NCBI GenBank assembly: GCA_902826215.1
Contig: CADEDY010000011.1
Coordinates: 54,560-118,559, forward strand
Length of the DNA: 64,000 bases
Direction of reading: 5' to 3'
Source: an uncultured Bacteroidota bacterium
GTDB lineage: Bacteria > Bacteroidota > Bacteroidia > Flavobacteriales_F > PHOS-HE28
Part shown: positions 9,395 to 18,165 of the stretch, one piece after another
How the letters are laid out: each line of letters starts with the position of its first letter
Numbering within the stretch: the stretch's first letter is position 1
Program-made: the position numbers and the translations under genes
The notes under the pieces: model-generated
The model's database searches: none
What the model was told of the DNA's origin: nothing
The model's input: the letters and a program-made list of their open reading frames with translations, nothing else

Positions 9395-10180
9395 ATGCGT
9401 GAACGTTCAGGTTCCTTTTTCGATCGGCTGCTGGATGCGGTGCGGATCCGGTATTCCCGGTTGAAGCAGTTGCACGATTACGCACCTGCATTCCGCGATG
9501 CCAAAGTGGTGGTGATCGGTCCAAACTGTCTGTTGGATGAACGGGATCGTAGCCATATCGCCGCTGCCGATGTGGTGGTGGTGATGAACAAAGGACGACG
9601 CCTGCGGATCTATCCGGAGCTGGTCCGCTTGGCGCGTCGCATCGCCTACTTCCATTGCCTGGACCTGAGCGATCAGTGGGGTGGAGGTCCGCTGGATACC
9701 AGTGAGCTCCGGAAGGCCGGGTTCAAGGAGGTGTTCTATCCCCTAGCAGATGAACGCTTGCAAAAGAACGTGCACGACTTCCATGCCAACAACACGGGCT
9801 GGCTCACGCTGCGGCGCATCGCACCTACCGTATACCGCGACATCGAGCGCAGCCTCGGAGGCTTCCGGCCCACTTCCGGGGCAGCGATCGTGGGTTCCCT
9901 GGCCATGATCCCCGGATGCCGCGTGTACGTGAGCGGCATCACCTTTTATCGCAAGGCCTACATGCCCGAATATGCATCGCACCTGCAGGACCTTACCAGC
10001 ATCAAACAGCAGATGGAATCGCACGGCGTTCACCACCCCGATCGGGAATTCATCGCCTTCATGCGGTTGAAGGAGCAATACGCCATCGAAGTGGATGAGC
10101 AACTCGAAGCCATCCTCCAAGCGCCCTACACCCCTTTGTTCTACACCGATCCCGGCGACGACCGGATCGCTTACCCGTGA
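9395..10180 (+). CDS. sialyltransferase-like (GT29/GT42/MAF-type fold) protein
   Basis: A 261-residue protein without signal peptide. Near residue 36 it has 'VVVIGPNCLLDERDRSHI', then 'ADVVVVMNKGRR', and further on 'RPTSGAAIVGSLAMIPGCRV' followed by 'YVSGITFYRK'. This order (glycine-rich nucleotide loop, an N after a hydrophobic strand, then an R-P-T-S-G helix and a strand ending in G) is the layout of CMP-sialic-acid transferases and of the related flagellin-glycosylating MAF proteins. The assignment rests on motif layout only. Support comes from position: the next three genes are a phosphatase, a NeuB-type synthase and a CMP-sugar synthetase. A role in transferring a nonulosonic acid is a reasonable inference. 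Its stop overlaps the GTG start of the next gene. Confidence 0.55.
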   Translation: MRERSGSFFDRLLDAVRIRYSRLKQLHDYAPAFRDAKVVVIGPNCLLDERDRSHIAAADVVVVMNKGRRLRIYPELVRLARRIAYFHCLDLSDQWGGGPLDTSELRKAGFKEVFYPLADERLQKNVHDFHANNTGWLTLRRIAPTVYRDIERSLGGFRPTSGAAIVGSLAMIPGCRVYVSGITFYRKAYMPEYASHLQDLTSIKQQMESHGVHHPDREFIAFMRLKEQYAIEVDEQLEAILQAPYTPLFYTDPGDDRIAYP

Positions 10181-10905
10181 TCACAACACGTATGCTCGCA
10201 CCGGACATCACCGCCTTCTTCGATGCCATCCAACAACGCGTCGGTAAAGAGCTATTGCAGGATGTGTTGGCCTTGCGCAACACCCCCTCGGCAAAGGCCG
10301 ACGGGAGCTTCGTGACACAGGGTGATCTGTTGGTGCAGGAGACGATCATCGGGTTGGCAAAGGAGCATCTCACTCCGGTATTCGTGGTTTCTGAGGAACT
10401 GGAATTGACGGGGAGCGGCATCCCCGAAGGGCACACGGTGATCGTGGTGGACCCGATCGATGGCACGGAGAATTTCACCTCAGGGCTGCCGGAGTGGGGC
10501 GTATCCATTGCGTGCTACCGGAACGGACGGCACCTCGGGTCGTTGCTGGGTGCGCCGGAGATGGGCCATTGGTTGCGCACGGGTGATCGGATCCAGCGGT
10601 TCGTTTCCCGCATCCGCGGCTTGTCCTCGTCCTTGTCGCGTGAGCAGATCTCAGCCGTCGGCGTTGGTCCGGAATACCGCATGATCGGTTGCTGCGCGGT
10701 GAACATGATGGCCGTTGTGCGGGGATCGTACCTCACCTTCGAGAACCCGAAGGGCGCCAACAGTTGGGACATCCTCGCGGGCATCAACCTGGCACTCGAG
10801 CACGGGTTGCGCGTGGAGATCGAAGGCCGTACCTATGCAGGAGAATACTTGGAACCCGGGCACAAGTACCGGTTCAAGATCGAGCAAAAGGCCAATATCC
10901 AGTGA
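10177..10905 (+). CDS. inositol-monophosphatase-family phosphatase
   Basis: A 242-residue member of the Mg-dependent, Li-sensitive phosphatase superfamily (IMPase, CysQ, HisN). Metal ligands are visible as 'SEE' at 72-74, 'DPIDGTENF' at 92-100 and 'NSWDILAG' at 195-202. Start is GTG 10177 (GTGA overlap with the previous stop) or ATG 10192. Two jobs fit the context. It could remove a 9-phosphate from a nonulosonic acid made by the neighbouring NeuB-type enzyme, replacing the HAD phosphatase used elsewhere. Or it could hydrolyse PAP, the by-product of the sulfotransferases, as CysQ does. The DPIDGTxNF form is closer to general IMPase than to typical CysQ. Confidence 0.82.
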   Translation: MITTRMLAPDITAFFDAIQQRVGKELLQDVLALRNTPSAKADGSFVTQGDLLVQETIIGLAKEHLTPVFVVSEELELTGSGIPEGHTVIVVDPIDGTENFTSGLPEWGVSIACYRNGRHLGSLLGAPEMGHWLRTGDRIQRFVSRIRGLSSSLSREQISAVGVGPEYRMIGCCAVNMMAVVRGSYLTFENPKGANSWDILAGINLALEHGLRVEIEGRTYAGEYLEPGHKYRFKIEQKANIQ

Positions 10906-10912
10906 GCTTGCC

Positions 10913-12466
10913 ATGCAGGAGTTGATCGAAAGAAAGGTGGCAGAATTGGCCGCCAAGGAGACCGGTGATGTGATCTATGTGATCGGTAAAGGGCCGAGCT
11001 TGGATGGGATCGACCTCCCGGCCATGACACCCGGGATCACCATCACCCTGAACGATTCGGAGCGCATCCTGCCCGGTGATGTCGGCGTATTCAGCGCGAA
11101 CTGGGTGCGGCACAGCCTGAACGAGGAAGGATTCCGATGCGGGTTCTATTTGGCAGGGAAGCCGCTGCCTTCGGAAGTCGCACACGTGGTGCTTCCGCCG
11201 ATCCCGATCGATCTGGACCAGGATGAATTGGAAGTGGTGCGCATCAACGAACGTGCCTTCTTCGATGAGCCGTTCGTGCTGCTCAACGCGCTGAAGCTGG
11301 CGGATCGCATCGGTGCCGTTCGCGGAAAAGCACCGACGGTCTATCTACTCGGCTTCGACTTCACAACGAGCAGTGGGTCGCTGAGCAGCAAGGCCGGCGT
11401 CGATCGGTCGGGTGCCACAGCAGGGGAGCGGGAAGCCATCATCCACGCCCAAGAGCACGCCTTCCGTCAGTTCCTGCACTTCTTCGCAAGCGGCGATCGC
11501 TTGAAGCTGGTGCACGTCGGGAATAAGAATTACAGCGCGATGAGCCCGGCTGTTTTCAGCCGAAGAAGTCAGGGCCTTGTTACGACCAAGCGACAGGGTA
11601 CCATCGATCTAGCCAACCCGGATCGTGTGCTGGTGGTGGCTGAACTCACCAACAACCATCTAGGGGATCCGGAGCGACTGGTGAAGATGGTGGAACGTGC
11701 CACGGATGCTGGCGCAGACCTGATCAAGGTGCAGAAACGTCATGTGGACAGTTTCTACACGGCGGAGCAATTGGCGAGTTATTACTGGTCGCCGTTCGGT
11801 GAGACCTTGGGTGACTACCGGCGCGGTGTGGAACTCAACGACGAACTGCTTGATCTGTTGGATGAGACCTGCAAGCGTTGCGGCATCGAATGGTTCTGCT
11901 CCGTCCTGGACCTGCAGAGCTATGTAGCCTTGAAACGATTTTCACCGCGGCTGATCAAGATCCCGTCCACCATTTCGAACCACCGCGACTACCACGCGCA
12001 ACTGGCTGCCGACTACCGTGGTGCGGTCGTGGTCTCCACGGGTTTCACCGAGGATGAATACCTCGATCACGTCATGCGCACTTACGGCGACGGACGCGTC
12101 GTTTACCTGCTCCATTGTGTGAGCGCCTACCCCACACCAGCACCCAATTGCAACATCGGCGTAGTGCGCACCTATAACGAGATGACATCGAAGCATCCGC
12201 AGGTCATCCCCGGGTATTCCAGTCACGATCTCGGTTCACTGGGTTGCATGCTCGCCGTGGCTTCCGGTGCCCGGATGCTGGAGAAGCACGTGAAGTTGGG
12301 GAATGTGGATTGGGTGCATTTCGACAAGGTCGCGATCGATCTGGAGGGTGATGAATTCGCGCACTTCGTTGCCGATGTTCGCCGCACGGAGGAGATGATG
12401 GGCGATGGTGTGAAGCGCGTGCAGGAAGTGGAACACCACAAGTACAAAGTGGCCAACAAGGCATGA
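10913..12466 (+). CDS. neuB: NeuB-type sialic acid synthase fused to an N-terminal sialyltransferase/MptE-like domain
   Basis: A 517-residue two-domain protein. Residues 1-220 form a Rossmann-like domain with 'IYVIGKGPSLDGIDLP' (21-36), 'GITITLND' (41-48) and 'VYLLGFDF' (143-150), the same motif layout as the stand-alone gene at 9395. Residues 235-505 are a NeuB TIM barrel: 'VVAELTNNHLGD' (241-252), 'AGADLIKVQKR' (266-276), 'LIKIPSTISN' (347-356), 'VVVSTGF' (372-378), 'HCVSAYPTPAPNCNIG' (401-416) and 'GYSSHDLGS' (434-442), then 'ARMLEKHV'. NeuB enzymes condense PEP with an amino sugar or hexose. The usual C-terminal SAF (antifreeze-like) domain that closes the NeuB active site is absent; the protein ends right after the barrel. 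ATG 10913, eight bases after the phosphatase stop, was chosen although the frame runs further upstream. Confidence 0.85.
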   Translation: MQELIERKVAELAAKETGDVIYVIGKGPSLDGIDLPAMTPGITITLNDSERILPGDVGVFSANWVRHSLNEEGFRCGFYLAGKPLPSEVAHVVLPPIPIDLDQDELEVVRINERAFFDEPFVLLNALKLADRIGAVRGKAPTVYLLGFDFTTSSGSLSSKAGVDRSGATAGEREAIIHAQEHAFRQFLHFFASGDRLKLVHVGNKNYSAMSPAVFSRRSQGLVTTKRQGTIDLANPDRVLVVAELTNNHLGDPERLVKMVERATDAGADLIKVQKRHVDSFYTAEQLASYYWSPFGETLGDYRRGVELNDELLDLLDETCKRCGIEWFCSVLDLQSYVALKRFSPRLIKIPSTISNHRDYHAQLAADYRGAVVVSTGFTEDEYLDHVMRTYGDGRVVYLLHCVSAYPTPAPNCNIGVVRTYNEMTSKHPQVIPGYSSHDLGSLGCMLAVASGARMLEKHVKLGNVDWVHFDKVAIDLEGDEFAHFVADVRRTEEMMGDGVKRVQEVEHHKYKVANKA

Positions 12467-13128
12467 TACCAGTGATCCAAGCGGTGATCCCCGTGCGCGG
12501 TGGATCCGAACGCGTGAAGAACAAGAACCTGCGGCCCTTCGCGGGCAGCAATCTGCTGGCCATCAAGATCGAGCAATTGCTCCAAGTGAAGGAATTGGAC
12601 GCGGTGTTCGTGAGCTCAGAGGATCCTGCGATGTTGGAACTGGCCAAGGAACTGGGTGCGATCCCGGTGAAGCGTGATCCGTATTATGCGACCAGCTCGG
12701 TTCCCATGAGCGAGGTGTATGCGTACATGGCCGGTCAGATGTCTTCCGACCACGTACTGCTCACGCACGTGACCAATCCGCTGGCCGGCGCCGAGGTTTA
12801 CCGACGCTGCATCGAAGCGTACCGCAATGGACTTGAGCGATACGATTCGCTGACCACCGTTGCCGATGTGAAGGACTTCCTCTACCAGGACGGAAAGCCG
12901 CTGAACTTCGATCCCGCCAACAAGCCGCGATCACAGGATCTGCCGGACATCCTCAAACTCACGCACGTGGTTTCCATTGCGCCACGGGAAATGGTCACGC
13001 GCACCAAGGAGTGGTTCGGTCCACAGGTGCAGTTCGTGAAGTTGGATGCCAGCGAGAGCTTCGATATCGATACGCCCTTGGATCTCGAGATCGCGGAGCT
13101 GTTGTACCAGCGACGTGCCGGAGTGTGA
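12463..13128 (+). CDS. neuA: CMP-nonulosonic acid cytidylyltransferase (acylneuraminate cytidylyltransferase family)
   Basis: A 221-residue CMP-sugar synthetase that would activate the product of the preceding NeuB-type enzyme with CTP. The signature 'AVIPVRGGSERVKNKNLRPF' occupies residues 6-25, followed by 'VFVSSEDPAML' and, near the C-terminus, 'ESFDIDTPLDLEIAELL', the standard NeuA ending. Single-domain length is normal for bacterial enzymes. The ATG overlaps the previous stop (ATGA), a strong sign of translational coupling of synthesis and activation. Which acid is activated (Neu5Ac, Kdn, legionaminic or another) cannot be told. Confidence 0.88.
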   Translation: MIPVIQAVIPVRGGSERVKNKNLRPFAGSNLLAIKIEQLLQVKELDAVFVSSEDPAMLELAKELGAIPVKRDPYYATSSVPMSEVYAYMAGQMSSDHVLLTHVTNPLAGAEVYRRCIEAYRNGLERYDSLTTVADVKDFLYQDGKPLNFDPANKPRSQDLPDILKLTHVVSIAPREMVTRTKEWFGPQVQFVKLDASESFDIDTPLDLEIAELLYQRRAGV

Positions 13129-13139
13129 GGCTTAGTGCA

Positions 13140-14111
13140 ATGGAACTGAACGTCACCATTTGTACGCATAACCCCAGAAAGGACCATCTGGAACGTACGC
13201 TGGCTTCGTTGGCAGCGCAGGATCTGGATCGAGCGAAGTGGGCGTTGGTGATCGTGGACAATGCCTCCTCCAATGGGGTCTGCGGTACTTTGGATCTGGC
13301 ATGGCACCCGAACGCCCGGGTGGTACGCGAGGATCGCATCGGGCTCACCATGGCTCGGCTGCGTGGCATCTCGGAGTCGGTGCAGGAACTGATCGTTTTC
13401 GTGGATGACGACAATGTGCTGGCACCGGATTATTTGAGCAAACTCTTGGAACTCGTCGATCGGTATCCACTGCTCGGAGTTATCGGTGCAGGTCGCATCG
13501 AACCCGAATTCGAGGAGACGCCGGACGCCGCTCTTGAGCCTTACCTGCCGATGTTGGCCTTGCGTTCGGTCGAAGGAACGCATTGGTCCAATGACCCGGG
13601 AGATCAGTTGATCCCATGGGGTGCGGGCATGCTCGTTCGCCGTGCCGTCGCCTTGCGTTACAAAGAACTCATTCTCTCCGATCCCTTGAAGCAGGGTTTG
13701 GATCGTTCAGGAAAAGCACTGAACTCCTGTGGCGATGACGAATTCTCTTGGGTGGCCTGCGAAATGGGGTTGGGCAAAGGGATCTTCTCCGAACTGGTGG
13801 TGACACACTTGATCGGCAAGTCGCGCGTGCAAAGAGAGTACCTGCTTCGGTTGGCGGAGGGACATGCGTTCTCGCGTGCCTTGTTGCACCACTTGCATGG
13901 GCGAAAAGTGCGTATTCCACTTCCTGAAGCCTCCATGCATCACGTTGTGCAAAGGGCACTGCGCCTGCGCGTCTCCGAAATGCGCTGGGAAATGCGTCGG
14001 TGGTGGAGCGAAGCATCTTTCGAAGGCACACCAACCGAACGCGCTTTCCACCTGGCCTACCGGGAAGGGTTGGAACGGTTCAGGACCACGGTGCTACAGC
14101 GTAAGCAATGA
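13140..14111 (+). CDS. glycosyltransferase family 2, type A paralog 1
   Basis: A 323-residue GT2 protein beginning 'MELNVTICTHNPRKDHLERT', with 'IVDNASSNG' and the metal-binding 'FVDDDNVLAPDY'. ATG 13140 lies 11 bases after the neuA stop; the frame extends upstream but only within neuA. It is closely related to the gene at 16317: both have 'HLERTL', 'RIGLTMARLR', 'WSNDP' before an 'IPWGAGM' segment, 'CGD(D/E)(E/Q)FSWVACE' and a common C-terminal layout. The pair must come from a local duplication. Donor sugar unknown. Confidence 0.87.
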   Translation: MELNVTICTHNPRKDHLERTLASLAAQDLDRAKWALVIVDNASSNGVCGTLDLAWHPNARVVREDRIGLTMARLRGISESVQELIVFVDDDNVLAPDYLSKLLELVDRYPLLGVIGAGRIEPEFEETPDAALEPYLPMLALRSVEGTHWSNDPGDQLIPWGAGMLVRRAVALRYKELILSDPLKQGLDRSGKALNSCGDDEFSWVACEMGLGKGIFSELVVTHLIGKSRVQREYLLRLAEGHAFSRALLHHLHGRKVRIPLPEASMHHVVQRALRLRVSEMRWEMRRWWSEASFEGTPTERAFHLAYREGLERFRTTVLQRKQ

Positions 14112-14158
14112 CCGTGCTTCCGGCATGGCAGGATCGGATCGCGCACCAAGGGAATGAA

Positions 14159-14166
14159 TACATTTG
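14159..14166 (+). promoter_or_regulatory. candidate minus-7 promoter box (TACATTTG)
   Basis: Exact match to TAnnTTTG, 45 bases before ATG 14212 in a 100-base gap. No minus-33 TTG is at the expected spacing, so this is a candidate only. Confidence 0.4.
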
Positions 14167-14211
14167 AGAGGCAGCGGGATACATGGACGATGAGCCGCAA
14201 CCTGTTCGAGC

Positions 14212-14913
14212 ATGAAAGAAGGTATCGTGGATAGGATCCTGAAGAAGAGGTTGTCCTCCTTTGCATACGAGCGCTGGACGGATCTTCGGGAAGAGGTCAT
14301 CGCCATGGGTGTCCATCGTCGCGGTGTGCATGCCGCGCAGTACATCAAATGGCCTGCGGACGTTCGGCTGAACATCGGCTGCGGACCGGTGAAGACGCCC
14401 GGTTACATGCGCATCGACTATTGCCCGAGAGTGGATCTTCGCGTGGACCTTCGGCGTCCATTGCCGATACCGGATGACATTGCGTCGGAACTGCTCTGCG
14501 AGCATTTCCTGGAGCATTTGCGCTACCCAGGTAACGCGGGATCCTTCCTGAAGGAATGCCACCGGATCCTGAAGCTAGGCGGCGAGCTGTACATCTCCGT
14601 GCCGGACACGCGTTGGCCAATGGAGTGCTATGTGCACGGCCGCGAAGAATGGGAGAAGGCCTGTGAAGAGAACAACTGGCACCCCGAATGGGTGAAGACC
14701 ACCATGGAGCATGTGAACTACCATTTCCGCCAGCAGGACGAGATCTATGGCGACGGCCATTTTGAGTGCCACCGGTTCGCGTACGACGAAGAGACCTTGG
14801 CGCTGGCTTTGCGCCGTGCCGGATTCAGCAAAGTGGAACCGAGGGTCTTCGATCCCAAGCGGGATTCGGAGCATCGCCGCGTGGGGAGTTTGTTCATGTT
14901 GGCCATCAAATGA
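14212..14913 (+). CDS. SAM-dependent methyltransferase-like protein
   Basis: A 233-residue class I methyltransferase-type protein. The SAM-binding motif I is 'LNIGCGPVKTPGYMRID' near residues 53-69; 'LLCEHFLEHL' and 'ECHRILKLGGELYISVPD' are the motif II-III equivalents found in glycan-locus methyltransferases. Residues 1-45 are basic and helical. It may methylate a sugar or act on a lipid-linked intermediate. It lies between GT2 paralogs. Confidence 0.8.
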   Translation: MKEGIVDRILKKRLSSFAYERWTDLREEVIAMGVHRRGVHAAQYIKWPADVRLNIGCGPVKTPGYMRIDYCPRVDLRVDLRRPLPIPDDIASELLCEHFLEHLRYPGNAGSFLKECHRILKLGGELYISVPDTRWPMECYVHGREEWEKACEENNWHPEWVKTTMEHVNYHFRQQDEIYGDGHFECHRFAYDEETLALALRRAGFSKVEPRVFDPKRDSEHRRVGSLFMLAIK

Positions 14914-15067
14914 TCGCGACCTGCTGCACCGGGAGATCATCCCGCTTGGTTGAAGCCCGAACGGGGTGGCCGATCACCTCATCAAGCCGTCCGATCGGCC
15001 AACGTGGACCTCAAGCACAAGGGCTGCTAGAACCGGTTTTCCATTCCAAAGGATCATTGATCGGGGT

Positions 15068-15964
15068 ATGATGCATCAACGCCTGGTCACCGTCGTCCTG
15101 CCCGCCTACGGCATGGGCCGTTACATTGCCGCAGCCTTGGATTCCGTGGCCGCACAGACCTATACCGATTGGGAAGTGGTGGTGGTGGACGATCTGGGCC
15201 CGGAGGATGGAACGCATGCGATCGTGGAGGCCTTCATTGCACGGGTAGGAGCGGACAAGGCTCGCGTGGTGCGTCACACAGTGAACCAGGGCGTAAGTGC
15301 TGCGCGGAACACCGGAGCTACCGAAGGTCGCGGAACCTTCGTGGCCTTCCTCGATCCGGATGATGATTGGTTCCCCGACCATCTGCAACAGTTGATGGAC
15401 CTCTTCGAGAAGGACCCCGGCTTGGATGTCGCAACCGGTCCGGTGGAAGCCTTCTACGACGGTCCCGATGCACCACCGACGAAGATCCAAGAGATCACCG
15501 CATGGCACGTGGAGGATTTTCCGCGCACGCTGGGCTTGCACAATTTCATCCAGCCCTCGGCCTCCTTGCTGCGCCGCAGTGCCTTGTTACGTGTGGGTGG
15601 ATTCGATACCGACCTGGCGATCCAGCACATCGAAGACTACGACCTATGGATCCGGATGGTGGAACAGGGTTCGCGGTTCGGCTTTCTCGACCGCCCGACC
15701 AGCCGCTACCGCAAGCACGAGGGCGGTGCCTCCAGCGACCCGCAACGCATGCGCAAACTGCACGATCACCTCTACGCCAAGCATGCCAATTTCTTCCGAA
15801 CGGCGCAGTCCGTGCTCCTTATCTCCACGCTTGGTCGCCTGAACAGGATGCGGCAGGAGATCGGCCGGATCAACATCGAGCGCAACGGTCCGGTGATGCG
15901 GTTGGTGCGTGCGGTGGATCGGGGCATTCGTGCCGTAGGCCGTTCGTTGCGACCGACCAAGTGA
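15068..15964 (+). CDS. glycosyltransferase family 2, type B paralog 1
   Basis: A 298-residue GT2 protein with 'VTVVLPAYGMGRYIAAALDS', 'VVVDDLGPEDGT', 'NQGVSAARNTG', and metal-binding 'LDPDDDWFPDH'. The frame runs upstream to 14966, but ATG 15068 fits the GT2 fold start and the paralog. It is closely related to the gene at 18162: both share the unusual 'PEDGT' loop, 'NFIQPSA', 'QHIEDYDLWIR' and 'RYRKH'. Donor unknown. Confidence 0.87.
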   Translation: MMHQRLVTVVLPAYGMGRYIAAALDSVAAQTYTDWEVVVVDDLGPEDGTHAIVEAFIARVGADKARVVRHTVNQGVSAARNTGATEGRGTFVAFLDPDDDWFPDHLQQLMDLFEKDPGLDVATGPVEAFYDGPDAPPTKIQEITAWHVEDFPRTLGLHNFIQPSASLLRRSALLRVGGFDTDLAIQHIEDYDLWIRMVEQGSRFGFLDRPTSRYRKHEGGASSDPQRMRKLHDHLYAKHANFFRTAQSVLLISTLGRLNRMRQEIGRINIERNGPVMRLVRAVDRGIRAVGRSLRPTK

Positions 15965-16044
15965 GTAGGGCTATCGGGTCTCCATTCCTTGTCTGGTGCA
16001 GGTTCTGTTCACTCGGCAGGTGGAAAGAAAGGACTATCGGAGAC

Positions 16045-16066
16045 CGAGGCACAGCGAAGTGCCTCG
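16045..16066. repeat. GC-rich hairpin, 8-base-pair stem
   Basis: CGAGGCAC and GTGCCTCG flank a six-base AGCGAA loop. No T-tract follows on either strand, so it is not a typical terminator; it resembles small dispersed palindromes of the REP kind. I did not find a second exact copy in this window. Confidence 0.45.
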
Positions 16067-16136
16067 CTAGCGTGACCAGAACCGGGGAGTGGGATCGTCC
16101 ATTGTTCGTCGTTCGACGCGCCCGCACTGGGCAGCA

Positions 16137-16160
16137 CCGTGCCTCCGTGTCTCTGTGTGA
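16137..16160. repeat. short octamer tandem repeat
   Basis: Three octamers, CCGTGCCT, CCGTGTCT and CTGTGTGA, lie head to tail. On the minus strand this reads like the 'cacagagacacggaggcac' type of short repeat seen between genes in many environmental bacteria. Only about two and a half good units are present. Confidence 0.35.
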
Positions 16161-16316
16161 TCGTCCGCACTCCCAGAGGACGTAAGACCCGTTAGCCCTG
16201 TCCGATTAAGCGCCATGGTCTTTTTATTTCTTTCTTTGGGGGAAGACCGGCGTATGCGTTGTTTTCTGCCCCGGCTGTAAGGGCAACGAATTCATCGAAG
16301 GATGTGGAACAGGAGC

Positions 16317-17282
16317 ATGACGCCGACACTTTCTCTCGCGATCTGCACATACAACCCGAGAGCGGACCATCTGGAGCGGACACTGCGTTCGTTGCAGAAG
16401 CAGACCCTGCCCATGGACCAATGGGAATTGTTGCTGGTGGACAATGCCTCGACCAATGGCGTGGTGGAGACCATGGACCTGGGGTGGCATCCGCACGCTC
16501 GGGTGGTGAAGGAATCGCGGATCGGCTTGACGATGGCCCGGCTGCGTGCGATCGACGAAACAACTACGCGCTATCTGGTCTACGCCGACGACGACAACGA
16601 AATGGCCCCCGACTACCTGGCCACCATGGTACGGTTGGCTGAACAGCACCCCACCTTGGGTGTGATCGGTGCGGGCCGCATCGTGCCCGATTTCGAAGAA
16701 GCGCCGGCGCCGGAGCTGATGCCCTATGTGCCGATGGTCACCTTGCGCGAGGTGGCGGCCGATCAATGGTCCAACGACCCCACCGACCTGGCCATTCCAT
16801 GGGGGGCTGGTATGATGGTGCGAAGGGAAGTGGCAGCACACTACCTCGAGAGCCTGTTGAAGGATCCCACCAAACAAGGACTGGATCGCACGGGCACCAG
16901 CTTGGACTCGTGTGGCGATGAACAATTCAGTTGGGTCGCCTGCGAATTGGGCATGGGCAAAGGCATTTTCGTTGACCTTTATCTGGTCCACTTGATCGGC
17001 AAGAACCGGGTACAGAAGGAGTACCTGTTGCGACTTGCCGAAGCCCACACCTTCTCCAAGTCCATGCTCACCCACTTGCATGGAGGGCGCGTTCGGGTTC
17101 CGAAGGATCCACCGACCATGCGCAAGGTCATGGAGCAACTGTTCAAATTACGGCTCAGCGAATTCGTGAACGAACTGCACCGCTTGCTGGACCTGCGAGC
17201 ATTACCTGAACTGGAGCGGACCTTCAACACCGCGAAGCGAGCGGGGATCATGCGTTTCCATAGGACCGTAGGCAATGGTTGA
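16317..17282 (+). CDS. glycosyltransferase family 2, type A paralog 2
   Basis: A 321-residue GT2 protein starting 'MTPTLSLAICTYNPRADHLE', with 'LVDNASTNG' and 'YADDDNEMAPDY'. ATG 16317 is preferred over ATG 16302 because it matches the start of its paralog at 13140. The two proteins stay similar along their whole length, including 'RIGLTMARLR' and 'CGDEQFSWVACE'. The stop overlaps the ATG of the next gene by eight bases. Function beyond glycosyl transfer is unknown. Confidence 0.87.
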   Translation: MTPTLSLAICTYNPRADHLERTLRSLQKQTLPMDQWELLLVDNASTNGVVETMDLGWHPHARVVKESRIGLTMARLRAIDETTTRYLVYADDDNEMAPDYLATMVRLAEQHPTLGVIGAGRIVPDFEEAPAPELMPYVPMVTLREVAADQWSNDPTDLAIPWGAGMMVRREVAAHYLESLLKDPTKQGLDRTGTSLDSCGDEQFSWVACELGMGKGIFVDLYLVHLIGKNRVQKEYLLRLAEAHTFSKSMLTHLHGGRVRVPKDPPTMRKVMEQLFKLRLSEFVNELHRLLDLRALPELERTFNTAKRAGIMRFHRTVGNG

Positions 17283-18165
17283 TAAGCCGATCCTCCATTC
17301 CGTCGTACTCGCCAATTTCAACGGCGGGGTGTACCTGAAAGAGGCGATCGATTCGGTGTTGGCACAAGATGGGGTGTCGTTCGAATTGATCCTGGTGGAT
17401 GACGGTTCCACAGATGGTTCCTTGGCTTTGATGCGCGACTTCGAGGCAAAGCATTCGGAGCACATTCGCGTGATCGACCATGGTCGCAATCGCGGTCAGG
17501 GCGCAGGGTTCAACACCGGTGTCGCCGCTGCGAAGGGTGATCTGGTCTCCTTCATCGACTCCGACGATGTTTGGTATGCGGACAAGCTCCGGCAAGTGCA
17601 AGAAGCGTTCGCTGCGATGCCCACGGCGGTCCTGCATCACCACAACATGGCCGTGATCCGCGGTGGGGTCACCACCACCGAATTGGTCGTGGACATGATG
17701 GCCCTTGGAGACATCGCCCACCGTTGGCGCCGGACCAAATGCCACCCGGACGACCTGCCGAGATTCGCGCCCACATCCGGTGTCAGCCTGCCTCGCACCG
17801 TTCTTGAGAAGATCATGCCTTGCCCCGAAGTGCGCGTCTGTGCCGACATGTGGCTCACCTTCGCACCCTTGGGGCTTGGTCCTGTCAGCGCGAGCATGAC
17901 GCCGAAGGCCGACTATCGCATCCACGATGGCAACAATTACATGAACGCGAAGTTCAAGATCTGGAGGATCCTCATCGAGGAGCTCGGACCGCCGATGACG
18001 GCGCTTCATGAGCGCTTGGGCGTCGCACCCTACATGCCTTCAGCGGACATCCTGCCGCCGAAACCGGGTTCCATCACCCTGGTCGACCGGATCCTTGATG
18101 GCACTCCGCGAAAGGCGTTGGCGAAATTCTCTCGCTTATTTTCCGCATCAGCACCGAAGGAATGA
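17275..18165 (+). CDS. glycosyltransferase family 2
   Basis: A 296-residue GT2 protein with 'SVVLANFNGGVYLKEAIDSV', 'LVDDGSTDGS' and 'FIDSDDVWYADK'. It overlaps both neighbours, eight bases upstream and four (ATGA) downstream, so it belongs to a tightly coupled operon. It has no close partner among the other GT2 genes in the window. Donor unknown. Confidence 0.87.
   Translation: MVDKPILHSVVLANFNGGVYLKEAIDSVLAQDGVSFELILVDDGSTDGSLALMRDFEAKHSEHIRVIDHGRNRGQGAGFNTGVAAAKGDLVSFIDSDDVWYADKLRQVQEAFAAMPTAVLHHHNMAVIRGGVTTTELVVDMMALGDIAHRWRRTKCHPDDLPRFAPTSGVSLPRTVLEKIMPCPEVRVCADMWLTFAPLGLGPVSASMTPKADYRIHDGNNYMNAKFKIWRILIEELGPPMTALHERLGVAPYMPSADILPPKPGSITLVDRILDGTPRKALAKFSRLFSASAPKE

Larger units (their letters stand above)
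15965..16316. other. 352-base gap with repeat remnants
   Basis: No gene is visible. The gap contains a strong eight-base-pair hairpin and a short octamer repeat, listed separately, plus a T-rich patch near 16220-16238. It separates two blocks of related glycosyltransferases and may be the scar of a duplication or of an inserted element. Confidence 0.45.
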
